In this document: piece after piece, positions 40,800-50,900 of the stretch
Position numbering within the stretch: the stretch's first letter is position 1
Layout of the letters: every line of letters starts with the position of its first letter
From: Ryuthela nishihirai
Taxonomy: Eukaryota > Arthropoda > Arachnida > Araneae > Heptathelidae
DNA: 64,000 bases
Reading direction: 5' to 3'
NCBI GenBank assembly: GCA_038380435.1
Contig: JAWZYU010000034.1
Location: forward strand, 40,610,901-40,674,900
Program-made: the position numbers and the translations under genes
Notes under the pieces: model-generated
What the model saw: only the letters and a program-made list of their open reading frames with translations
What the model was told of the DNA's origin: nothing
The model's database searches: none

Positions 40800-41165
40800 A
40801 TTTTATTACACCAATTTTTTTATGGTTATAATTCGCCAGCTCACTTATCCTTGAAGCAGTCGTTTGTAATCTGTGGCCCTCATCTGCAGGGCCGGGTTCC
40901 AAAAAAAACATACATCTTATAGGAACACCGAGTATATTATAAATATTACATAATTTTTGGCCGAAAAATATTTAATTACGTCATCAAAATTTCGATTTTT
41001 ACGATGAGCTTTTCGTGGACCGCGGGGCTGGCCCAGCGCGAGGCTAAACTCGCCTCGTGCTGGTCCTGCTCATCTGCTTTCAAGGACTCGATGCTTGGCG
41101 ATGAAGGGACATAAAAGTTGACCATACACGATCATAGGAATGTAAAAATTTTAGTTGCAAGAATC
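40800..41165 (+). repeat. Left member of a direct repeat flanking the foldback element
   Basis: Blocks such as 'ccttgaagcagtcgtttgt', 'caaggactcgatgcttggcg' and 'attttagttgcaagaatct' recur in the same order at 43195-43370. The left member contains an extra CG-rich ~150 bases (about 40890-41065). The foldback element and several SINEs lie between the two members. Confidence 0.75.
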
Positions 41166-41169
41166 TAAA

Positions 41170-41386
41170 AAATAAATAAAAATAAATACCCCCTCAAGCA
41201 GCTGCTTGCCACAGAGATCTGACAGGAGCCTGTCAGTTTATATGCCATAATAGTAGGTCTGAGAGGATGGCAGGACCTCAGCAGAAAAACGACACACACA
41301 CATCCATGCCTTACCCGGGGCTCGAACCCAGGTCCTTTAGATCAGCAGCCAAGCGTGCTAATCTAACTACTCGGCCACGGGACGGC
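41170..41386 (-). mobile_element. SINE2, antisense
   Basis: A complete copy in reverse, from 'aataccccctcaagcagct' to the reversed head 'actcggccacgggacg'. It interrupts the left flanking repeat just after 'caagaatct'; 'gcaagaatctat' resumes at 41389, so the insertion appears to have duplicated its target (tgcaagaatct). Confidence 0.92.
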
Positions 41387-41403
41387 TGCAAGAATCTATA
41401 ACA

Positions 41404-41550
41404 GAAAATAAAAAAAATACCCCCTCAAGCAGCTGCTTGCCATAGAGGTTTGACAGGAGCCTGCCAGTTTATACGTCAAAGTAGTTCTTTGAAGATTGCG
41501 GGACCTCAGCAGAAAAACAACACAAACATCCATGCCTTATCCGGGTTTTT
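41404..41550 (-). mobile_element. SINE2, antisense, truncated
   Basis: The 3' part of SINE2 in reverse, ending at 'ccatgccttatccggg' without the tRNA-like head. It lies beside the copy at 41170-41386. Confidence 0.88.
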
Positions 41551-41606
41551 TTAAATAAAACTACTTGCATTTTTCCTCCGACGACGATCATTTTAAAAAT
41601 AATTAA

Positions 41607-43171
41607 AATTGTGAGTACTTTTCTGTTATCTCAGGTCACATTTTCATGGCGACTTTTTTTTTGGAAAAAATGGCAGTTTTTGATGGAGTCAGGAAGGTTA
41701 ATGAGTAATTTAGGGGTGGGTTATTTGAGTTATAAGATGCTTTTTTTTTTGTTGTTGTCTCTGATGAGATTAATTAGTTTCGGGGGCTTTTTTTATAATT
41801 CGATCGGCAGTACACTTTCCGATTTTCATGTTTTTTGGTTTGTGTTGTCTGCGAGGATATTTAGTTTTGGGGGCTTTTTTATAATTTGGTCGGCAGTGCA
41901 CTGTTTCCGATTTTTATGCTTTTTGGTATGTGCTGTCTCCAATGAGATTATTTAGTTTTGAGTTTTTTTTTTATAATGCCGGTCGGCGATTCATTGTCGA
42001 TGATGTTCTTGGTTTACTTTGGTGTTTATTTTTCGTCGCCAAGAAAATGTGACCGGAGATAACCGAAAAAAGCCCCCAAAACTAAATAATCTCATTGGAG
42101 ACAACACATACCAAAAAGCATGAAAATCGGAAACAGTGCACTGCCGACCAAATTATAAAAAAAGCCCCAAAAACTAAATATCCTCGCAGACAACACAAAC
42201 CGAAAAACATGAAAATCGGAAAGTGTACTGCCGATCGAATTATAAAAAAAGCCCCCGAAACTAAATAATCTCATCAGAGACAACAACAACAACAAAAAAA
42301 ATTCTTATAGCTCAAATAACCCACCCCTAAATTACTCATTAACCTTCCTGACTCCATCAAAAAGTTGCCATTTTTTTCCAAAAAAAAGTCACAAAGAAAA
42401 TGTGACCGGATTTGGGTTGGGTTGTTTTACCTCTGAGCGGCACTTTTTTGCACACAATGGGCTAAATAGCCAGGTCACATGGACCCCGAAGGCTCAGAGA
42501 AGGTTGGGGGAGGGGACCCACTGGAACAGCTGTTGGGAGACAGATGGTAGCCTCCCGTCAAGGCCATCCAGCGTGTTCTTTAACGTTGGGTTGTTTTACC
42601 TCTGAGCGGCACTTTTTTTGCACACCATGGGCTAAATGGCCAGGTCACATGGACCCTGAAGGCTCAGAGAAGGTTGGGGGAGGGGACCCACCGGAACAGC
42701 TGTTGGGAGACAGATGGTAGCCTCCCGTCAAGGCCATCCAGCGTGTTCTTTAACGTTGGGTTGTTTTACCTCTCAGCGGCACTTTTTTTGCACACCATGG
42801 GCTAAATGGCCAGGTCACATGGACCCTGAAGGCTCAGAGAAGGTTGGGGGAGGGGACCCACTGGAACAGCTGTTGGGAGACAGATGGTAGCCTCCTGTCA
42901 AGGCCATCCAGCGTGTTCTTTAACGTGCACAGTTCTCCCACATACGGCGCCACGGCTTAACGTCCCGTCCGACGGACGTCGGTCTTATCCAAGCCCATCG
43001 GTGTCCCCTACTGACCGTGGGCAGGGCGGGGAGTTTTTGCGGAGATAAATCTGAACGCTGACCCAGCTGAGACTCGAACCTGGGAACTACAGATTACGAG
43101 CCTGGCGCGCTACCGATCTAGCCACCTCCGCCCTAAATGTGACCGGAGATAACCGAAAAGTACCCACAATT
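41607..43171. mobile_element. Foldback element with ~350-bp inverted arms, split by a SINE1
   Basis: Left arm 41607-41963 pairs with right arm 42077-42410 plus 43135-43171; SINE1 at 42411-43134 sits in the right arm. The loop (about 41964-42076) repeats the terminal words 'aaaatgtgaccggagataac'. Each arm holds two ~90-bp modules ('gggggctttttt' ... 'ggcagt.cact'). No ORF is credible. Such long inverted arms are typical of foldback DNA transposons; the mobilising enzyme is unknown. Confidence 0.88.
42411..43134 (-). mobile_element. SINE1, antisense, three tail units, target duplication
   Basis: Three tail units (starting near 42411, 42590 and 42760) are followed by the reversed centre and head ending at 43134. 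It is flanked by aaatgtgaccgga at 42398-42410 and 43135-43147. Confidence 0.95.
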
Positions 43172-43800
43172 GTGTTATTAAATATTTATTTATCTGCTTG
43201 ATTTTATTATACGAATTTATGGTTATAATACGCCAGCTCACATATCCTTGAAGCAGTCGTTTGTAATCTGGGCCCTCATCTACTTTCAAGGACTCAATGC
43301 TTGGCGATGAAGGACAGAAAAGTTGACCACATCTAATCAATGTAGAAATTTTAGTTGCAAGAATCTATAACCGAAAATACCTATCATAAAAAAAAACACT
43401 TCGTTATAGCTCGATGACGATTGTCGAAGTTTCACAAGAGCTACAGAAATTCAAAGTGTCATGTGAATCATATCATCGACATTCCAAGTTCCTCACGAAA
43501 AGCATCATACACACAGACTTCAGTGGGCATTGTAGGTTGGGTTCACCATGCCGTTATGACAGAAATTGTGTACTTTGAGTTGTTCCTAAGCAACTATCTC
43601 CGCTCTTCGTAATAAAACCCACCTATGACCGAAGTTGCTGTTTTATTACCTTACATGCTGATCTCGAGTCAACAGTTAGCGACGAATTCGCCATCTCGTG
43701 AAGGAGTGAGAGGGAAACATTTTGCGGTTGCGGTTGGGTGAGTTCGTTTGGATTTGAAAAACCTATACAGAAATTGGAAAATAATAAACCCGAGTGGCCC
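43172..43800. other. Right flanking repeat and possible promoter/5' UTR
   Basis: 43195-43370 is the right member of the direct repeat at 40800-41165. From about 43400 to 43801 the sequence is richer in CG than average, with no repeat I recognise. It leads straight into the candidate start codon at 43802, so it may hold the promoter and 5' UTR of the small membrane protein gene. Confidence 0.4.
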
Positions 43801-43801
43801 A

Positions 43802-43847
43802 ATGTCTTCAAAATGCGATTACTTAGCCGTTGTCTTCGTATTAATGA
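43802..43847 (+). CDS. Candidate exon 1 of a small membrane protein: signal-peptide-like start
   Basis: ATG followed by 15 codons reading MSSKCDYLAVVFVLM plus one base, then donor a|gtaagta, a strong match to the consensus. The polar start and hydrophobic core look like a signal peptide. It leaves in phase 1, which is what the exon at 58578 needs; the joined codon is AAT (Asn), giving ...VLMNAALKVGG with a plausible cleavage after the Ala residues. The link is inferred, not shown; an exon in between is possible. A second ATG in another frame (43813) gives a phase-2 exit and does not fit. Confidence 0.42.
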
Positions 43848-43879
43848 GTAAGTATATTAAACTGAATCCAGATTTACTA

Positions 43880-44594
43880 TGGGGCGGGGGTGGCTCAGTC
43901 GGTAGCGCGCCAGGCTCGTAATCTGTAGTTCCCAGGTTCGAGTCCCAGCTGGGTCAGCGTTGAGATTTATCTCCGCAAAATTTCCCGCCCACGGTCAGTA
44001 GGGGACATCGATGGGCTTGGAAAGACCGCCGTCCGTCGGATGGGAGATTAAGCCGTGGCCCCGTGTGCGGGAGAGCCATACCCTGTGCACGTTAAAGAAC
44101 ACGCTGGATGGCCTTGACGGGGGGCTACCATCTGTCTCCCAACAGCTGTTCTAGTGGGTCCCCTCCAACAACCTTCTCTGAGTCTTCGGGGTTCATGTGA
44201 CCTGGCCATTTAGCCCATGGTGTGCAAAAAAGTGCCGCTCAGAGGTAAAACAACCCAACGTTAAAGAACACGCTGGATGGCCTTGACGGGAGGCTACCAT
44301 CTGTCTCCCAACAGCTGTTCCAGTGGGTCCCCTCCCCCAACATTCGCTGAGCCTTCGGGGTCCATGTGACCTGGCCATTTAGCCCATGGTGTGCAAAAAA
44401 GTGCCGCTCAGAGGTAAAACAACCCAACGTTAAAGAACATGCTGGATAGCTTTGATGCGAGGCTACCATCCCAACAGCTGTTCCAGAAGGTCCCCTCCCC
44501 CAACCTTCTCTGAGCCTTCGGGGTCCATGTGACCTGGCCATTTAGCCCATGGTGTGCAAAAAAGTGCCGCTCAGAGGTAAAACAACCCAACAAC
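43880..44594 (+). mobile_element. SINE1 with three tail units, target duplication
   Basis: Complete head, centre, then three tail units, the third with a short deletion near 44467. The flanks ccagatttacta occur at 43868-43879 and 44595-44606. Confidence 0.95.
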
Positions 44595-44839
44595 CCAGAT
44601 TTACTACAAACTTTAACTGGAAAAAAAAAAGGTAAAGAAGAAATTAATTTTTTTTAAACCGATCATTAATTGATAAATGTGTTGATATGAATACGATTTC
44701 GTTTTCATCAACGATAAAATGCCAAACTTGCAAATTCGAGTGACTTCAACAGCAGACAGAAAGCTAAATGGGTTTCTAAAGTTGAAGCAATTTGAACGAC
44801 CTGCTGAGCACTGTGTTGGGGTCCTTCTTCCGTGTCCAC

Positions 44840-45047
44840 TCCCTCTTCCCTGGAAAGGACTTTTTCCATTCTTTCCTGGAAAGGACTTCTTTCCTGGAAA
44901 GGACTTCTTCTCTGAAAAGGACTTTTTCCAGGGAAGAGTGGGAGTCTTCTCTATTAAAGGATTGAATAGAGATCAAACTTTGAAAAGGGCTTTTTTCCAA
45001 AAGTCCTTTTCAGAGAAGACTCCCCCTCTTCCCTGGAAAAAGTGATC
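44840..45047. repeat. Short tandem and inverted repeat around 'tggaaaggactt'
   Basis: A ~16-bp unit ('ttcctggaaaggactt') is repeated about four times. The block 'ctttttccagggaagagtg' near 44920 then reappears inverted at about 45022-45046, so the region can fold. It lies in unexplained sequence between SINEs. Confidence 0.7.
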
Positions 45048-45243
45048 GAAAAATGAATTTTTGTTAAACGATATCAGGCGTGCCATCAAAAAACAAATAT
45101 TTTCTTTAACAAAATGTAATCTTTTTTTTTCATGTTTTCGGAATTGAATTACACCCAGAAGCACAATATTTCTTTTTATTTATCAATAAGGAAAAAAACA
45201 AAAACATTTTTTTTGAGTGTACACTATGACGAAAAAAGTGTCC

Positions 45244-45633
45244 GGTTGGGTTGGGTTGTTTTACCTCTGAGCGGCACATTTTTGCACACAATGGGCTAAA
45301 TGGCCAGGTCACATGGACCCTGAAGGCTCAGAGAAGGTTGGGGGAGGGGACCCACTGGAACAGCTGTTGGGAGACAGATGGTAGCCTCCCGTCAATGCCA
45401 TCCAGCGTGTTCTTTAACGTGCACAGGGTATGGCTCTCCCGCACACGGGTCCACGGCTTAACGTCCATCCGACGGACGGCGGCCTTTTCAAGCCCATCGG
45501 TGTCCCTTACTGATCGTGGGCAGGGCGGGGAATTTTGCGGAGATAAATCTCAACGCTGACCCAGCTGGGACTCGAACCTGGGAACTACAGATTACGAGCC
45601 TGGCGCGCTACCGACTGAGCCACCCCGCCCCCC
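45244..45633 (-). mobile_element. SINE1, antisense, one tail unit, target duplication
   Basis: A single-unit copy of 390 bp flanked by aaaagtgtccg (45233-45243 and 45634-45644). The target, 'aaaagtgtccgaacact', resembles the ends of the Tc1-like MITEs at 35450 and 59401. Confidence 0.95.
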
Positions 45634-45847
45634 AAAAGTGTCCGAACACTTCCATGTTATGTGAATGGAAAGCCACTTTCAAAGCTCCCTAACAATGAAA
45701 ATAAACCGTTGACGCAAAAACTGTTATTGGCGATAAATTGTAGATGTCGCTCAAATCCCTCTGAATATATTTCCGGCAATATTGGTTTAATATTTAAAGA
45801 ATGAACGGAAGCTGAAGCATTTATCTTCAACTTTTGACATTTGTGAA

Positions 45848-46018
45848 ATGTCCGATAGACGGCAGCCTTTCCAAGCCCATCGGTGTCCCCTGCTGACTGA
45901 TAGCAGGGCGGGGAGTTTTGTGAAGAGAAATCTCAATCTCAATCTGCAGATGGTGCTCGAACCTGCGAACTGTAGATTACGAGCCTGGCACTGTACCGAC
46001 TGAGCCACCTCCGACCCA
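45848..46018 (-). mobile_element. SINE1 head and centre only, antisense
   Basis: It runs from 'gtccgatagacggcagcc' to the reversed A-box 'ccgactgagccacctcc'; the tail is missing. Confidence 0.88.
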
Positions 46019-46283
46019 TTTTAGGCAAGTAAACACAATGTTAAGAATTATGAGCTTAGTGTCATATTGCCCATATTTTATACTAGGAATCAATCGATGT
46101 CTCTAGCACCTCTTAATTCTTAGCCGATCACTCCGACCCCTATTTGATCTCAAATACAACATCGGATCTGAAAATCCCTTTCATTTCCGAGTTCTAGAGT
46201 CAGAAATAGCCCTACTCACCAATTTTTACCTCTCCAGCACCCGTTTGACCTCGAAGGACTCAGGGCATCCAAAATTTCACATT
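46019..46283. other. Unexplained stretch
   Basis: It holds no ORF or repeat I recognise. It continues on the other side of the SINE at 46295-46687 to about 46920 and forms one block of unknown origin, rich in 'cacc', 'tcgacc' and 'ccga' words. Confidence 0.4.
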
Positions 46284-46294
46284 TCCGATATCGA

Positions 46295-46687
46295 CGTTGG
46301 GTTTGGTTGGGTTGTTTTACCTCTGAGCGGCACTTTTTTGCACACCATGGGCTAAATGGCCAGGTCACATGGACCCCGAAGGCTCAGAGAAAGTTGGGGG
46401 AGGGAACCCACTGGAACAGCTGTTGGGAGACAGATGGTAGCCTCCTGTCAAGGCCATCCAGCGTGTTCTTTAACGTGCACAGTGTATGGCTCTCCCACAC
46501 ACGGGGCTACGGCTTAACGTCCCATCCGACGGACGGCGGTCTTTCCAAGCCCATCGGTGTCCCCTACTGACCGTGGGCAGGGCGGGGAATTTTGCGGAGA
46601 TAAATCTCAACGGTGACCCAGCTGGGACTCGAACCTGGGAACTACAGATTACGAGGCTCGCGCTACCGACTGAGCCACCCCCGCCCC
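46295..46687 (-). mobile_element. SINE1, antisense, one tail unit, target duplication
   Basis: A 393-bp copy flanked by tccgatatcga (46284-46294 and 46688-46698). Confidence 0.95.
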
Positions 46688-46921
46688 TCCGATATCGATG
46701 ACACAAAATATTCCCAGTTTCCAATATGTAGCTCTCTAGCATCGATAGAACCTAAATTTCACCACGAAAGACCTTCAGAATCCGAAATCTCTTAATATTT
46801 CCAACATTTACAGCCCGAAACAACCCGAGACACCAATTTTCACGTTTCTATCACTGGTAGATCAAAGTTTGACCTCTATTCGACCTTTAAGGACATCTCG
46901 GAGGTCGAATTCGAATTTTTC

Positions 46922-47311
46922 CTGGGGTTGGGATGGCTCAGTCGATAGCGCGCCAGGCTCGTAATCTGTAGTTCTTAGGTTCGAGTCCCAGTTGGGTCAG
47001 CATTGAGACATCTCCGCAAAACTCTCCGCCCTACCACGGTCAGTAGGGGACACCGATGAGCATGGAAAAGCTGCCATCCGTCGGATGGGACGTTAAACAG
47101 TTGCTCCGTGTACGGGAGAGAGCCATACCCCGTGCACGTTAAAGAACACGCTGAACGGCCTTGACGGGAGGCTACCATCTGTCTTCCAACAGCCGTTCCA
47201 GTGGGTTCACTCCCCCAACCTTCAATGAGCCTTCGGGGTCTTTATGACCTGGCCATTTAACCCATGGTGTGCAAAAAAATGCCGCTCAGAGGTAAAACAA
47301 CTCAACCCAAC
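46922..47311 (+). mobile_element. SINE1, one tail unit
   Basis: A complete but somewhat diverged + copy from 'ggttgggatggctcagtcg' to 'gaggtaaaacaactcaac'. The flanks 'gaatttttcc' and 'ggaattttttcc' suggest a target duplication. Confidence 0.92.
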
Positions 47312-47750
47312 TGGAATTTTTTCCGAGATCTGCCACCCGGATTCACTTTACGTGCAAATTTTCAGAGCTCTATCATTTCTGCATCATGTTTAGAGTTAGC
47401 ATGATTCCCTGTCACAAGGCTTACATCCTTCCCGAGGATTTACTTTATTAATCACTATCTGAACCAGCCCTCTATCCCCCCAACTTCTTAGTACAGATTC
47501 AATACACGTTCTAAATTAAGGAAAAACGATTAAATGAAGTGCGTCCAACTCCGCCTAAACTGAAAAAAAATCGCCACTTAAACTTCAGAAAATGCCAACA
47601 CTAAATTTAGCAGCGATTACTTTTCTTCGTAGGAATAGAATGATAAATATTTTTGCTTCTAACAAGACACCCCCCCCCCCCCCCCCACCTTCTCTCTTTT
47701 GGAATATCGACATGAAACTGACCACTGCATATTGGACGAGAACCCGAAAC
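47312..47750. other. Non-coding stretch with a poly-C tract
   Basis: It contains no recognised element apart from a run of about 16 C at 47671-47687. Confidence 0.4.
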
Positions 47751-47751
47751 T

Positions 47752-48142
47752 TTTGGGTTGGGTTGTTTTACCTCTGAGCGGCACTTTTTTGCACACCATG
47801 GGCTAAATTGTCAGGTCACATGGACCCCGAAGGCTCAGAGAAGGTTTGGGGAGGGGACCCACTGGAACAGCTGTTGGGAGACAGATGGTAGTCTCCCGTC
47901 AAGGCCATCCAGCGTGTTCTTTAACGTGCACAGGGTATGGCTCTCCCGCACACGGGGCCACGGCTTAACGTCCCATCCGACGGACAGCGGCCTTTCCAAG
48001 CCCATCGGTGTCCCCTACTGACCGTGGGCAGGGCGGGGAATTTTGCGGAGATAAACCTCAACGCTGACCCAGCTGGGACTCGAACCTGGGAACTACAGTT
48101 TACGAGCCTGGCGCGCTACCGACTGAGCCACCCCCGCCCCCA
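47752..48142 (-). mobile_element. SINE1, antisense, one tail unit
   Basis: Complete reversed copy. The flanks 'gagaacccgaaac' and 'gagaacccaaaac' fit a target duplication with one change. Confidence 0.94.
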
Positions 48143-48669
48143 AGAAGAGAACCCAAAACACTGTCAAATTCTGAAGCGTTTACCACGATTTCCAGATGAG
48201 TTATGGCTGCCACAACAAACAAGTGATAGACATGTTTTATTATTTCCAGTTTCCTGGTCGTTGTGTCTCGGCCTATTTCCTTTTGTCGTTTCCATTCTAG
48301 GGATTTATTTTATCTTCTGCCTTCGAAAGTACTCTGATATAAAGAATTTAAGGACGAGAATGACCCACGCAATCGTTTGAAAGTTATTGACGAAGCAACA
48401 ATTTCAGAACGCCAAATACCAAACCAGAGATCTGTTCGTTTCACAATAACGAATAACCTTCCCAAAAGAGCATTTCGCTGATTTTTTCATCTCTGGTATA
48501 TATATATTGAACCCTGAAATATGAGCTTTTTGTTTATGAGTCATCGCTACCAGGAATGTGGTCTTTATTTACCAAGTAACAATACTACTACGTATCTACA
48601 TTCTTTACAATGTAGCTCAAGAAATACGATCAACTGACGAAAACCAATATGGCTTCCATTCCACTAGAT
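48143..48669. other. Unexplained stretch before the 128-bp array
   Basis: I see no repeat or exon here. The 147-codon frame that begins in the SINE runs into it by chance. Confidence 0.4.
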
Positions 48670-48866
48670 TAGGGGTTCGCAATGTGGGATACGCGGTAAA
48701 ATTTTTTGGGGTACGCCGTGAGAGCTCAAAAGTCGCTAAATCTAGTAACAAACTAAAAGTAACCATTGTTACTATAACTATAGTTTTATCTATCTCTAGA
48801 AGGGGTATGCCAGTTACATACACATTTCCAGGGGGTACGTGAAGCATTAAAGGTTGAGAACCACTG
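48670..48866 (+). mobile_element. hAT-like MITE, founder of the satellite
   Basis: About 197 bp from TAGGGGTTCGCAATGTGGG to GGTTGAGAACCACTG. It is a relative in reverse orientation of the 196-bp element at 19649-19844 (shared 'gtacgtgaagcat', 'gagctcaaaagtcgctaaat'-type words). Its last ~100 bases are the same as the core of the repeat unit that follows. Confidence 0.85.
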
Positions 48867-50270
48867 ATATATATGTTTTATTTTATTCCCATTGTTATAC
48901 TCTAACTATACTTTTATCTATCTATACAAGGGATACGCCAGTTTCATATACATTTCCAAGGGGTACGTGAAGCATAAAAGGTTGAGAACCACTGATATAT
49001 ATGTTTTATTTTATTCCCATTGTTATACTCTAACTATACTTTTATCTATCTATACAAGGGATACGCCAGTTTCATATACATTTCCAGGGGGTACGTGAAG
49101 CATAAAAGGTTGAGAACCACTGATATATATGTTTTATTTTATTCCCATTGTTATACTCTAACTATACTTTTATCTATCTATACAAGGGATACGCCAGTTT
49201 CATATACATTTCCAAGGGGTACGTGAAGCATAAAAGGTTGAGAACCACTGATATATATGTTTTATTTTATTCCCATTGTTATACTCTAACTATACTTTTA
49301 TCTATCTATACAAGGGATACGCCAGTTTCATATACATTTCCAGGGGGTACGTGAAGCATAAAAGGTTGAGAACCACTGATATATATGTTTTATTTTATTC
49401 CCATTGTTATACTCTAACTATACTTTTATCTATCTATACAAGGGATACGCCAGTTTCATATACATTTCCAGGGGGTACGTGAAGCATAAAAGGTTGAGAA
49501 CCACTGATATATATGTTTTATTTTATTCCCATTGTTATACTCTAACTATACTTTTATCTATCTATACAAGGGATACGCCAGTTTCATATACATTTCCAGG
49601 GGGTACGTGAAGCATAAAAGGTTGAGAACCACTGATATATATGTTTTATTCCCATTGTTATACTATAACTATAGTTTTATCTATCTATACAAAGGGTACG
49701 CCAGTTACATACACATTTCCAGGGGGTACGTGAAGCATAAAAGGTTGAGAACCACTGATATATATGTTTTATTTTATTCCCATTGTTATACTCTAACTAT
49801 ACTTTTATCTATCTATACAAGGGATACGCCAGTTTCATATACATTTCCAGGGGGTACGTGAAGCATAAAAGGTTGAGAACCACTGATATATATGTTTTAT
49901 TTTATTCCCATTGTTATACTCTAACTATACTTTTATCTATCTATACAAGGGATACGCCAGTTTCATATACATTTCCAGGGGGTACGTGAAGCATAAAAGG
50001 TTGAGAACCACTGATATATATGTTTTATTTTATTCCCATTGTTATACTATAACTATAGTTTTATCTATCTATACAAGGGATACGCCAGTTTCATATACAT
50101 TTCCAGGGGGTACGTGAAGCATAAAAGGTTGAGAACCACTGATATATATGTTTTATTTTATTCCCATTGTTATACTCTAACTATACTTTTATCTATCTAT
50201 ACAAGGGATACGCCAGTTTCATATACATTTCCAGGGGGTACGTGAAGCATAAAAGGTTGAGAACCACTGC
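48867..50270 (+). repeat. Satellite: eleven tandem 128-bp units
   Basis: The word 'gagaaccactgatatatat' recurs every 128 bases from 48856; one unit (about 49626-49749) is 123 bases and differs internally ('ctataactatagtttta', 'aaagggtacgcc'). Each unit is the 3' half of the MITE at 48670-48866 plus a ~30-bp spacer ('atatatatgttttatttta'). The 68-codon frames in each unit are by-products of the repeat, not genes. Confidence 0.97.
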
Positions 50271-50328
50271 ATTAGACAGTGTCTGTTGAGGTTAAACGGA
50301 TTCTTCAAGGGGAAAATAATATTAATAT

Positions 50329-50900
50329 TGTTGCGGATCACAAAAATGGATAGCCACTGAGCCTGAGTATTAAAAGCTATATTTCAAAACCAAATTCAAT
50401 ACAAGGTAAATTGTTACAAAGGAAATATGGATGAAGTATCTTATTAACAAATCAACTATTAACATGCACAAGTCATCAATCTTCCTGCGTAGAGCACACA
50501 ATATCAGCTCTATGTATTTTACTAAATACTACCTTTTACTTGATTTACCAGGTCACCCGAAGATCTTCACTCGTAAACCAATTCTCGTCCTGTGCTAATA
50601 ACTTTTCACACACTAGCCGAACAAAAAGACAGTCCGTGTAGACATTCGAAGTTAGCCATAAAAGTTCCCACTTTTATACTTCCGCGTATACACAACACAT
50701 CAAGTTACTTCTTGATACTTACGTGCGCTGTCTCAGCACAGCTCACCGTCCATTTTCGAACTCTCCGACCGTTACAACACAACGACCGTTACAATACAAA
50801 ACCGTTAACGCTCCACTCTTCTTCTCCAAATTCTCCCAACGTTCTTATTCGTTGGCTGAAACTTTTTGCTTTCGGTTGCCAGATTCCTTCTGTCGTAACA
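50329..50900 (-). repeat. Ty3/gypsy 3' LTR (572 bp)
   Basis: It begins TG and ends CA. I compared it line by line with 55789-56360 and saw no difference. The outer flank has atat (50325-50328), matched by atat at 56361-56364 as a 4-bp target duplication. The end of pol overlaps its first ~96 bases. Confidence 0.96.

Noticed and set aside
48892..50245. Ten near-identical 68-codon open frames on the + strand
   Set aside because: They repeat every 128 bases with the satellite unit and exist only because the unit is not a multiple of three with few stops. They have no domain and no independent start signals.
50329..50900. env-like gene after gypsy pol
   Set aside because: Pol runs into the 3' LTR, and no further ORF lies between pol and the LTR.
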